Positions 19,728-27,251 of a stretch of DNA of 47,231 nt are shown piece after piece. The stretch covers positions 3,748 to 50,978 of the forward strand of contig PLXP01000254.1 in assembly GCA_003151435.1 (NCBI GenBank). The letters run 5' to 3'. This DNA is from Acidobacteriaceae bacterium. Lineage in GTDB: Bacteria; Acidobacteriota; Terriglobia; Terriglobales; Acidobacteriaceae. The notes beneath the pieces are model-generated. The model saw only the letters and a list, made by a program, of their open reading frames with translations. It was not told where the DNA came from and did no database searches. Made by a program: the position numbers and the translations under genes. The stretch's first letter is position 1; every line of letters starts with the position of its first letter.

Positions 19728-19736
19728 GGCGAATGA

Positions 19737-20189
19737 CTACGTACGGAATTGACCAGAGATACAAAATTCAATCAACGCCTGTGACAAATCCACTACGCCT
19801 GCAAACGTTTTATCTTTCCACGTGAAAGACAACAGGCCATCGCCCACTATCGGCACAAGTACGACTGTGGTATCACCCAAAACGCGAATACGCTGACTAT
19901 CAAAATCAGGCTGTACAGTTATCTGACGAAGAGGCGGCGCGGCTTCACGAGTGAGAGTAAATTCCCCATTATGGTCACGTTGCTTGAGAAAATGATGGTA
20001 CAGATCGTCGGGAAGTTTCTTTTTCAACTCAGAGCAATCATTATCAACCTGCCTAAGCAGCGCTTCCCAAAAAGGCGGGAACTGCTCCTTGATAATGTTC
20101 GCTTTTTGTTGGCGGGTTTCCTCTTCCGCTAGCTCGCCAGCCTTCTTCTTCTTGTCGTTTGCTTCAAGTTTGTCAATCCAGTCGCTCAT
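19737..20189 (-). CDS. Hypothetical protein, coiled-coil N-terminus
   Basis: A 150-residue cytoplasmic protein without a recognised family. Residues 1-35 are highly charged (KLEANDKKKKAGELAEEETR) and likely helical or coiled-coil. The C-terminal part alternates beta-like stretches (ITVQPDF, IRVLGDTTVVLVPIVGDGLLSFTW) and ends FCISGQFRT. ATG 20189 has AAGGAG five bases upstream and is preferred over 20204. The local base composition is AT-richer than the arg genes (one 60-base line counts 40% GC against 62% in argF), which suggests acquisition. It lies between argG and the inverted-repeat unit on the same strand. Confidence 0.65.
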   Translation of the reverse strand: MSDWIDKLEANDKKKKAGELAEEETRQQKANIIKEQFPPFWEALLRQVDNDCSELKKKLPDDLYHHFLKQRDHNGEFTLTREAAPPLRQITVQPDFDSQRIRVLGDTTVVLVPIVGDGLLSFTWKDKTFAGVVDLSQALIEFCISGQFRT

Positions 20190-20216
20190 TTCTACTCCTT
20201 CCATGTTTAAGTCTGC

Positions 20217-20239
20217 GGTAGTGTCCTAATTTGGACTTG
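20217..20239. repeat. Left inverted repeat of a one-gene unit
   Basis: GGTAGTGTCCTAATTTGGAC plus TTG. It matches the reverse complement of 20696-20718 at 19 of 23 positions. It contains the stop codon (20226-20228, complement) of the enclosed gene. Confidence 0.8.
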
Positions 20240-20684
20240 TCAAAGCTTTGAAACCAGTTCTTATCCAGCGCACCAGCGCGATGATGCCGTATGCCGTTAG
20301 CCAGCCCAAAACAATCGGCACGAGCGCGTAGAGCGCAGTATATGTCCAAGTAATGCGATGGACCTCAGGCCAAATCTTTTCGGATTTCTGAATGCACCAG
20401 TCTTCCACCGTAAGACGATTTCCAGTGACAGGATCAAGATGCAATCCATCCATAAACTCTTGCGGTGGACCGCCTATCGGATTCCCGTTCTCATCCCATT
20501 CGGTTATGCCTTTTTGAGCATTGCAATCGGACCGCCAGAAAACCATATGCCGGAGGCCTTCGAGGTCACCCACCTTGTAACCCCAGAATGTGCCGACGAC
20601 CAGCCAAAGGACCGACGCCGTAATCCCGATACGGTGCCACCCGCCCAGGCGCTTTGGCCGCTTCACGCTACAAGACTGCTGCAT
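20226..20684 (-). CDS. Hypothetical two-helix membrane protein inside an inverted-repeat unit
   Basis: About 152 residues with two predicted membrane segments: ITASVLWLVVGTFWGYKVG near the N-terminus and YTALYALVPIVLGWLTAYGI near the C-terminus. The loop between them contains WRSDCNAQKGITEWDENGNP and a second Cys (DWCIQKSEKIWPEV). I do not recognise the family. ATG 20684 has GGGAG eight bases upstream; the frame to 20699 begins at a TTG without a site. The gene fills the space between two 23-bp inverted repeats: its stop is in the left repeat and its ribosome site starts at the edge of the right one. It separates argF from the argG group. Confidence 0.65.
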   Translation of the reverse strand: MQQSCSVKRPKRLGGWHRIGITASVLWLVVGTFWGYKVGDLEGLRHMVFWRSDCNAQKGITEWDENGNPIGGPPQEFMDGLHLDPVTGNRLTVEDWCIQKSEKIWPEVHRITWTYTALYALVPIVLGWLTAYGIIALVRWIRTGFKALTSPN

Positions 20685-20695
20685 ATAATGCGCTC

Positions 20696-20718
20696 CCAAT
20701 CCAAATTAGGACGCCACC
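20696..20718. repeat. Right inverted repeat of a one-gene unit
   Basis: CCAATCCAAATTAGGACGCC plus ACC, the inverted partner of 20217-20239. It ends 4 bases before the argF stop codon (20723). No clear target-site duplication is visible outside the repeats. Confidence 0.8.
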
Positions 20719-20722
20719 CTGA

Positions 20723-21751
20723 TCACTGAAAGCTTGCTGTGTTTGCCAGGCCGCCAAGCAGCAGCAACAACAATGCTTTCTGCGCATGCATGCGATTTTC
20801 TGCCTGGTCGAAGACGATGGACTGCGGACCATCCAGCACCGCGTCGGTCACTTCGGCGTTGCGGCGAGCCGGCAGGCAGTGCATAAACACTGCGCTCGGC
20901 GCGGCTTTCTGCATCAGTGCCTCGTTCACCTGGAACGGCCGGAAGATCGGTGCGCGCTTGGTGGACTCGTGCTCGAAACCCATGCTCACGCAGACATCCG
21001 TGTAGATTGCATCGGCGCCTTCCGCCGCTGCTTGCGGATCTTGCAGCAGTCGTACCTCGCATCCGTTGGCCTCTGCAATCTCGCGTGCCTTGGTCACAAT
21101 CTCGATGTCGGGTGAGTATCCGCGCGGTGTCGCAATGGTCACGTTGGTGCCCAATTGCGCGCCTGTCAGCATCAGCGAGTGGCATACGTTGTTTCCGTCG
21201 CCAACATACGTGAAGTTGAGACCGGCCGCGGAGCCGAAGTGCTCTTCCAACGTCATAAAATCCGCCAGCGCCTGGCAGGGATGTTCAAAGTCGGAAAGCG
21301 CGTTGATTACCGGAACGCGCGAATTCGCTGCCATTTCTGTGATGGTGTCGTGCGCGTAAGTGCGCAACACAATCACGTCAACCCAGCGCTCCACGTTGCG
21401 CGCGACATCGGCGATGGATTCCCGTTCGCCCAGCGGCGAATTGGTCTGATCCACAAAAATCGCGTTGCCGCCCATGGTGCTCAGGCCGGTTTCGAAACTC
21501 AGCCGGGTGCGCAGGCTGGCCTTCTCAAACATCAGTACCATCTGCTTGGCGTCGAGGGCGTGGCGATATTCGCGTGGGCTGCGTTTTACGTCGTGGCCCA
21601 GCTTGAGAATCGCACGCACTTCGGCGCTCGATAGATCGGCAATGGAGCACAGATCTTCGCCGGCGAGCCGCACGGCAGCATCGAGAATGTCGGAATCTTT
21701 CTGCACAGGAACTGCGAGTTCCCGATGTTCAATAGTTGCTCTGCTAGCCAC
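20723..21751 (-). CDS. argF: Ornithine carbamoyltransferase
   Basis: It converts ornithine and carbamoyl phosphate to citrulline. The carbamoyl-phosphate motif is FEKASLRTRLSFE, followed by SDFEHPCQALADFMTLEE and the C-terminal MHCLPARRNAEVTD loop. GTG 21751 was chosen because GGAGG lies eight bases upstream, inside the end of argD, and gives 342 residues. An ATG at 21772 inside argD would add seven residues. N-acetylornithine carbamoyltransferase is less likely because argB, argC and argD form a standard pathway and HCLPARR fits ArgF. It is the last gene of the argR-C-B-D-F run. Confidence 0.94.
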   Translation of the reverse strand: MASRATIEHRELAVPVQKDSDILDAAVRLAGEDLCSIADLSSAEVRAILKLGHDVKRSPREYRHALDAKQMVLMFEKASLRTRLSFETGLSTMGGNAIFVDQTNSPLGERESIADVARNVERWVDVIVLRTYAHDTITEMAANSRVPVINALSDFEHPCQALADFMTLEEHFGSAAGLNFTYVGDGNNVCHSLMLTGAQLGTNVTIATPRGYSPDIEIVTKAREIAEANGCEVRLLQDPQAAAEGADAIYTDVCVSMGFEHESTKRAPIFRPFQVNEALMQKAAPSAVFMHCLPARRNAEVTDAVLDGPQSIVFDQAENRMHAQKALLLLLLGGLANTASFQ

Positions 21752-21752
21752 G

Positions 21753-23030
21753 TTAATTTCCTCCTGCGGCATAAGCGGTGTGCGTGCCGCTGAAGGCGGC
21801 TCCGTGTTCTGTGAAGATTTCGTCCAACGCCGCGATGCCGGTGTCGACGTGCGTGCGTTCCAAAATATAGGGCGGCAGGAAACGTAACACCGTTTCGCTG
21901 GTGCAATTGATGAGGATGTGGCGCTTGAGCATCTCAGCCACAGTGAGCTTGGCGAGTTCCGCCGAGTCCAACTCGGCGGCAATCATCAGGCCCTTGCCCC
22001 GCACATCGATGATGACCTCGTGCCGAGTCGCGAGCGCGCGGAGTTGCGATTGAAAATAATCGCCCACCTCGGTTGCGTGCGCCAGCAGGCCTTGTTTCTC
22101 CATGGTGTCGATCACCGCGATGCCAACGGCACAGGCCAGGGGTCCGCCGCCAAATGTGGTGCCGTGCATGCCGGCGCGAATAGCGCGTGCTGCCTCTTCA
22201 GTACAAAGAATCGCGCCGAGAGGAAGGCCGCCCGCCAGCGGTTTGGCCAGCGTCGTCACGTCGGGCTGAATTCCGTAGTGCTGATATGCGCACCACTTAC
22301 CGGTGCGGCCCATGCCTGCCTGGATTTCATCCACCACCAGCAGTGCGCCCGTGGAACTCGCAAGTGCGCGAGCCTCTGCGAAAAAGTCCTGCGTTAGCGG
22401 GCGAACTCCGCCCTCGCCCTGGATTGCCTCGACAAGAATGGCGCAGACTTCGTTGGAGAACTTCGCGCGCAGATCGGCCACGTCGTTGAAACGAACAAAC
22501 TCAACACCGGGCATCACCGGGTCGAAAGGCTCGCGGTACTTCGCTTTGTACGTCGTAGCGACCGAGCCGAACGTGCGTCCATGAAAGCTCTGCTCCAGCG
22601 CCAGGAATTTGGTGCCGATGGTTTTGCCTTCACTGCGCAGCAGGCCGGCGTGTGCACGCGCCAGCTTGAGGGCACCCTCCCACGCCTCGGTTCCGGTGTT
22701 CGCAAAAAAGACGCGGTCGAGGCCAGTGCGCTCGGTCAGGCGCATCGCGAGTTCGGCTTGTCCTTCGTGGAAGAACAGGTTCGACGTGTGGATGAGCGCG
22801 CGACTCTGTTTGGCAATGGCTTCAACGATGGCAGGATGGCTGTAGCCAAGCGCATTGACGCCGATGCCGCTGAGCAGGTCGAGGTACCGTTCGCCTTGTT
22901 CGTCGATGATGTGAACGCCCTCGCCGCCCACAAAAAGAATTGGGTTGCGCTCGTAGGTCGACAGAAGAAGCTTGCATTCGGCAGCTTTGATTTGATCGAG
23001 TCTCGTCACTTCAAATTTCTCCTCAGGCAA
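21753..23030 (-). CDS. argD: Acetylornithine aminotransferase
   Basis: PLP-dependent class III aminotransferase that converts N-acetylglutamate semialdehyde to N-acetylornithine. FFANTGTEAWEGALKLARAH binds the cofactor phosphate. VDEIQAGMGRTGKWCAYQHY contains the pyridine-nitrogen Asp. The Schiff-base lysine is in TLAKPLAGGLPLGA. The 425 residues include a slightly long N-terminus (MPEEKFEVTRLDQIKAAE). It overlaps argB by 8 bases upstream, and its last codons contain the argF ribosome site. A succinyldiaminopimelate role is possible for the family, but the location favours arginine. Confidence 0.94.
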   Translation of the reverse strand: MPEEKFEVTRLDQIKAAECKLLLSTYERNPILFVGGEGVHIIDEQGERYLDLLSGIGVNALGYSHPAIVEAIAKQSRALIHTSNLFFHEGQAELAMRLTERTGLDRVFFANTGTEAWEGALKLARAHAGLLRSEGKTIGTKFLALEQSFHGRTFGSVATTYKAKYREPFDPVMPGVEFVRFNDVADLRAKFSNEVCAILVEAIQGEGGVRPLTQDFFAEARALASSTGALLVVDEIQAGMGRTGKWCAYQHYGIQPDVTTLAKPLAGGLPLGAILCTEEAARAIRAGMHGTTFGGGPLACAVGIAVIDTMEKQGLLAHATEVGDYFQSQLRALATRHEVIIDVRGKGLMIAAELDSAELAKLTVAEMLKRHILINCTSETVLRFLPPYILERTHVDTGIAALDEIFTEHGAAFSGTHTAYAAGGN

Positions 23031-23805
23031 CCATCACTTCGGTGCCGTGGGCTACGCGGGAACTGCACAGATCGGGAAGGGAATCGGCAGCCTCCGCGGG
23101 CAAAATACGTACGCGCTTCACGCCATTCAGTAGTGCTTCGCGGCAGGCGCTGAGTTTGGGCAACATACCGCCGGAGATGACCGCACTTTTTGCCATCTCG
23201 GAGATTTGATCGATGGAGAGCCATCGGAGTACTTCGCCGTTCGACCCGCGCACTCCAGGCACGTCAGTGAGAAAGACGAGAGCATCGGCATGGCAGGCGA
23301 TGGCGCAGGCCGCGGCCATTTCATCGGCATTCACGTTGTAATACTCACCGTCGAAGCCCAGGGCCATGGACGACAGTACCGGAACGCCATTCAACTGCCA
23401 GATGGCGTCGAGCCAGCGCGGATCGCTGGCGGCAATCTCGCCTACAAATCCTAGATCGGGTGTAGTCCGCTTTTTTCTCGCGCGGAACACCAGGCCGTCG
23501 CCGCCGGAAAAACCCACCGCCGGTTGACCCAACGCGCCGAGCGCGGCCACGAGACCCTTGTTCACGAGTCCGGCAAGAACCATCAGCGCGACATCGCGAG
23601 TCTCGGCATCCGTAACGCGCAGACCGCCAATGAATTCGCTTTGCTTGCCCAGCGCCTTGAGCGTGCGGGTCAACTGCACGCCGCCGCCATGCACCACGGC
23701 GACTTGGTTGCCATCGCGCACAAGCTCAGTAATTGCGCGGGTGCAACTGTCGAGAAGCGCCGGATTTTCAAGGCCCGCTCCGCCGAGTTTGACTACATAC
23801 TTCAT
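23023..23805 (-). CDS. argB: Acetylglutamate kinase
   Basis: It phosphorylates N-acetylglutamate with ATP. The fold is that of amino-acid kinases: MKYVVKLGGAGLE at the N-terminus, the substrate loop AVVHGGGVQLTRTL, and VFLTDVPGVRGSNGEVLRWL near the nucleotide site. At 260 residues it is of the compact class without the N-terminal helix that many arginine-inhibited enzymes carry, so control may be mainly transcriptional (inference). Its start overlaps the argC stop by 4 bases and its end overlaps argD by 8. Confidence 0.93.
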   Translation of the reverse strand: MKYVVKLGGAGLENPALLDSCTRAITELVRDGNQVAVVHGGGVQLTRTLKALGKQSEFIGGLRVTDAETRDVALMVLAGLVNKGLVAALGALGQPAVGFSGGDGLVFRARKKRTTPDLGFVGEIAASDPRWLDAIWQLNGVPVLSSMALGFDGEYYNVNADEMAAACAIACHADALVFLTDVPGVRGSNGEVLRWLSIDQISEMAKSAVISGGMLPKLSACREALLNGVKRVRILPAEAADSLPDLCSSRVAHGTEVMVA

Positions 23806-24869
23806 TCGAGCCCCTCCGCCTCGTCCCAGCCGAGCATCACGTTTAGATTCTGAACAGCCTGAGAGGATGCTCCTTTTAACAGATTGTCGAGGCAGCTCAC
23901 GATCACCGCACGCCGCCCGTCTGCCGCTAGATGGAAACCAATGTCCGCATAATTGGTCCTGACCGAATATTGAATCTGTGGCAGCGTGTGGTCATGCAGC
24001 CGCACCATGGGACTGCCTGCAAAAAACGCGCGGTAAATGTGCAGAATATTTGCCCGTGTCTGGGGCGCTCGAAACTGAACGTAGATGGTGGAGAGAATGC
24101 CGCGCGGAATAGGCAGCAGGTGCGGCGTAAACACGATCGAATTGGCGTCGATGCCGATTTGCTCAAGCAACTCGCCCGTGTGCCGATGCGTGAACATGCC
24201 GTAGGCCGACAGGTTGTCTGCCGCATACATGAAATGTGTTTTGGGAGTGGGCGCCTTGCCCGCGCCACTCACGCCGCTTTTCGAATCCGCGACAATCCCA
24301 TGCCGCATATTGATAACTCCTGCCGCAACCAGGGGCTTGAGCGGAAGAATGATCGATGTGGAGTAGCAACCGGGATTCGCAATGAGCCGCGCGCGCTTGA
24401 TCTCCGCGCGATGAAGTTCCGGCATGCCGTAGACCGCTTCGGCCTGGATCGTGACGGCTTGCGCGGACCCTTCATCCTCGAAGGCATAGACGGCGCGGTT
24501 GGCTGCTTCGTTCAGCCGCCATGCTCCGCTCAGATCAATCACGCGGATGCCGCGTGCCAACGCCTCGGGAACCCACGCGCGCGACTGTTCATGCGGCGTG
24601 GCAAGAAACAGAACCTGAACGTCAAGATCCGTAAGCAGATCCCACGAGAAGGGCTGCAGCATCAATGCGCCGCTGCCTTTGCTATCAATCAACTCCGGAT
24701 GAATCTCACCCAGTGGAATGCCACCACGCGCGGCATCTTCCTCATCTACGCGCCCCGCGAACACCGGAGGCGTGCTCTTTAGCCGCGGATGATGCAGCAG
24801 GAGCCGCGCCAACTCTGCGCCTGCATACCCTGTCACTCCCACAATCGCTGTTTGCACCGTCTCGCTCAT
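23802..24869 (-). CDS. argC: N-acetyl-gamma-glutamyl-phosphate reductase
   Basis: NADPH-dependent reductase that makes N-acetylglutamate semialdehyde. The N-terminal Rossmann motif is AIVGVTGYAGAELARLLLHHP. The active-site Cys lies in LIANPGCYSTSIILPLKPL. A late His-containing segment (SAYGMFTHRHTGELLEQIG) also fits the family. The length of 355 residues is normal for the type with a larger N-terminal domain. Both ends overlap neighbours by 4 bases (argR 24866-24869, argB 23802-23805). Confidence 0.95.
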   Translation of the reverse strand: MSETVQTAIVGVTGYAGAELARLLLHHPRLKSTPPVFAGRVDEEDAARGGIPLGEIHPELIDSKGSGALMLQPFSWDLLTDLDVQVLFLATPHEQSRAWVPEALARGIRVIDLSGAWRLNEAANRAVYAFEDEGSAQAVTIQAEAVYGMPELHRAEIKRARLIANPGCYSTSIILPLKPLVAAGVINMRHGIVADSKSGVSGAGKAPTPKTHFMYAADNLSAYGMFTHRHTGELLEQIGIDANSIVFTPHLLPIPRGILSTIYVQFRAPQTRANILHIYRAFFAGSPMVRLHDHTLPQIQYSVRTNYADIGFHLAADGRRAVIVSCLDNLLKGASSQAVQNLNVMLGWDEAEGLE

Positions 24870-25327
24870 GACTCCAGAATCTTTCTCAGCCGCTGTTCCA
24901 CTTCACTTGCATGGCGCTGGTCCTGGCAGATCACGAGCACCGTGTCATCGCCGGCGATGGTGCCCACAACTTCAGGCCATCCTTCGTAGTCCAGTGCCGC
25001 GGCCACAGGTTGCGCTCCGCCCATCACCGTGCGCAGAATCACCTGATTCATGGCCTGCCGTACGCGCAGCCCAAATCCTTCCAGCACTTCGGCAACGGAG
25101 GGAGGCCCCTCATCTTCGGCCACCGAGGTTCCTCCATTCCCGTTCCCTTTGGGCAGAGAATAGCCGCCAGGGCCCTTGGAAATGCGGAGTTCGTGGATGT
25201 CGCGCGATAGCGTGGCCTGCGTCACTTCAAACCCGCGACGCCGCAGCTTGCGCCTCAACTCGTCCTGGTTGCTCACCAGGGAATTGGCCACGAGTTCCTG
25301 TATCGCATTGTGCCGTTGATACTTCAT
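24866..25327 (-). CDS. argR: Arginine repressor
   Basis: Hexameric arginine-sensing DNA-binding protein, first gene of the operon. The winged-helix N-terminal domain (MKYQRHNAIQELVAN, then QDELRRKLRRRGFEVTQATL and SRDIHELRISK) is followed by a linker with a Gly/Asn stretch and an oligomerisation domain (AGDDTVLVICQDQRHASEV) holding the conserved GTIAGDDT loop that binds arginine. ATG 25327 begins a standard ArgR N-terminus and is preferred to the 13-residue longer frame. Two ARG boxes overlap the promoter upstream, so it very likely represses its own operon. Confidence 0.95.
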   Translation of the reverse strand: MKYQRHNAIQELVANSLVSNQDELRRKLRRRGFEVTQATLSRDIHELRISKGPGGYSLPKGNGNGGTSVAEDEGPPSVAEVLEGFGLRVRQAMNQVILRTVMGGAQPVAAALDYEGWPEVVGTIAGDDTVLVICQDQRHASEVEQRLRKILES

Positions 25328-25389
25328 TGCGTTGCTTGAGTCTTTCGCCGGACAAATCGAAAGCACGGCTCGCAGTGTGCGGCCGTGCT

Positions 25390-25425
25390 TGCATAAATAT
25401 ACAGCAAAAGTGCATAAGTATGCAA
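25390..25425 (-). promoter_or_regulatory. Tandem ARG boxes overlapping the argR operon promoter
   Basis: TGCATAAATATACA (25390-25403) and the near-palindrome TGCATAAGTATGCA (25411-25424) start 21 bases apart, the phasing of paired 18-bp ARG boxes with a 3-bp gap. On the minus strand TTGCAT (25420-25425) and TATATT (25396-25401) form a -35/-10 pair with an 18-base spacer. Each element lies within or at the edge of one box, so bound ArgR would block polymerase. The first start codon is about 70 bases downstream. Confidence 0.8.
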
Positions 25426-25691
25426 AGCCGATTTCGCAACGGCTCCCGAAAGAAACTTGCGCCCATTCCAGTTGGGCCTGGGCGCTTCCTCCGGCCAGGT
25501 TCGTGCCTCTGCACTTCCAGGCAATGTTCTTGGTGCAAGCGGGCCTAAGGTCCGCTGTTAGAGACGGAATTCCACATCAATCTCCGCGAGCAATCGCGTT
25601 CGATCCACGATGGAAAACCGGGCGACAGAATCAGCGGAGTCCTTGCGTCTGATTCCCACGCAGCAGCAGTGGAGCGGGGAAATGCTGTGGG
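25426..25691. other. Intergenic region between the ARG boxes and the GGDEF gene
   Basis: About 266 bases with no convincing frame, codon bias or structured RNA that I can see. It separates the argR promoter from the 3' end of the diguanylate cyclase gene, which is transcribed toward it. Confidence 0.4.
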
Positions 25692-27062
25692 TCAGCGGAC
25701 CTGCAGCTTTCTGCTCCTCTTTCGCTCATACATCGCTTTGTCTGCCTGGGCCAGCAAGTCGTGGAGCGATTCGTGCACGTGTTCTTTGTTGGTGACGCAG
25801 CCGATGCTGAGGTTCAGTGGCATGCGGTGGCCAGTCTCCGGAGCTGCCGACGCCGCTCCTTCCTCGATCCGTTGGACGGCTATCGAGACGGCACTCCGGC
25901 TGAACTCGCCAGCGACGGCGAACTCGTCCCCGCCGATCCGACCCACCACATCGGTTTCGCGAAAGATCGTTCGCAGCAGCGCCGCGGTCTCTACCAGGAA
26001 CTCGGACCCAACCTTGTGGCCGAACTCATCATTGATCTGTTTCAGGTTGTCCAGGTCGATGAACAGCACGGAGAACGGTAACTGCGAGCGCTGCGCCAGG
26101 TGCAATGCCTGCTCTGCCAGCAGGTGAAAGCCTCTAAGGTTGTAGAGACCTGTCAACTCGTCGCGGAGGCTGAGGTCTTGAATTTCAATCTCCATGCCAT
26201 TGATGCGCCACGCAAGAATGAGCAACAGGCCGAATGACAGCACGGCGGCCGACGAAGCGAGAATCGCAGAAACGTAATGCTGAGGAAGCAGTGCGTCGTG
26301 AAGCAGGCGCATCCTGCCTGCTTCGCGCAGGAACGGAAGCACCAGGAGAATGGGAGCAGCAAGGCGTGCTATCCTGCTGCCGATTCCGGATCCAACGAGA
26401 ATCTTGAAGGAGCCATATTCGGCCCTGCGGGCAAAGGCTGAAAAGCTTAGCAGCACGAGCGAAGTGAGAGCCTGAGGCGAAGTCCAGTTGCTTGTATGCG
26501 CTTTGAAAAGAGGGTTAGCGCCGAAAACATACCCCGAAACGACCACCAGGACCAGCATGCACAAGCTGGCTGCAAACAAGTCTGCAATGTGTCGGGAAGC
26601 CCCTTTTCGAGCGGGGACGAAGAGCAGGACAACTCCAAGTAACGAGAACGAACTTCCTGCCTGCGGAGACATCAGGCCCGGATGCCGAGACGAGGGGTCG
26701 GCGGCGATCAGGGTATCGAAGCGAAGAGAGAACCCGAAGTAGTGTTCCAGCAGGCTTGTCACGGCGATAAGCAAAACCAGAAGAGCCAACAGACGGCTGA
26801 GGATGAGCGATCTTCTGGATCGACGCGGTTGAGAGAGCAACAAGCTGATTGCGCTGGCCAACGCAACGATGGCAGTGTTGGTCTTCATCAACGTCAGGGC
26901 GGAGGGCACAATGAATCCCAGCCCAGAGATGATCCAGGCGCACAACGTGATCGCCGCGATCAGAACGACCATGCAGAGGCAGACGCGCTGGGCCTTCTCC
27001 AGATGATCGAGGACCATCGGATCGGTTCGGTCGAACGCCGCGACTGGTTCGTTGTTGAGCAT
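25692..27062 (-). CDS. Membrane-bound diguanylate cyclase (GGDEF)
   Basis: It should make cyclic di-GMP from GTP at the inner membrane. The first 290 residues hold about seven to eight hydrophobic segments (for example VCLCMVVLIAAITLCAWIIS and SAILASSAAVLSFGLLLILA), with no recognised sensory domain. The GGDEF domain begins at about LRDELTGLYNLRGF. The catalytic motif GRIGGDEFAV is intact near residue 377 and is preceded five residues earlier by RETD, a complete RxxD inhibitory site, so product feedback is likely. No EAL or HD-GYP domain is present. The sensed signal is unknown. It stands alone, divergent from the acyl-CoA ligase gene. Confidence 0.88.
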   Translation of the reverse strand: MLNNEPVAAFDRTDPMVLDHLEKAQRVCLCMVVLIAAITLCAWIISGLGFIVPSALTLMKTNTAIVALASAISLLLSQPRRSRRSLILSRLLALLVLLIAVTSLLEHYFGFSLRFDTLIAADPSSRHPGLMSPQAGSSFSLLGVVLLFVPARKGASRHIADLFAASLCMLVLVVVSGYVFGANPLFKAHTSNWTSPQALTSLVLLSFSAFARRAEYGSFKILVGSGIGSRIARLAAPILLVLPFLREAGRMRLLHDALLPQHYVSAILASSAAVLSFGLLLILAWRINGMEIEIQDLSLRDELTGLYNLRGFHLLAEQALHLAQRSQLPFSVLFIDLDNLKQINDEFGHKVGSEFLVETAALLRTIFRETDVVGRIGGDEFAVAGEFSRSAVSIAVQRIEEGAASAAPETGHRMPLNLSIGCVTNKEHVHESLHDLLAQADKAMYERKRSRKLQVR

Positions 27063-27251
27063 AATTTCAGCAACCGCTCCAGGGGAATCGACGCGAAGCG
27101 TGGTGTGGCTGGTATGTATAGTCTACCGTTAGAACGCATTTGATGATTGTTTTTTTTGGAATCACGGGGCGTGAGTTGCGAACAGGCGTCGTGTCAAGCT
27201 GATAGACTCTCGAATGGCTCACGTTTGAGAGCTGCGTTTCAATTGGATCCA

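Noticed and set aside
21752..21982. N-terminal extension of argF to 21982
   Set aside because: It lies inside argD in another frame, is Ser/Arg-rich and unlike the family. GTG 21751 has an ideal GGAGG site.
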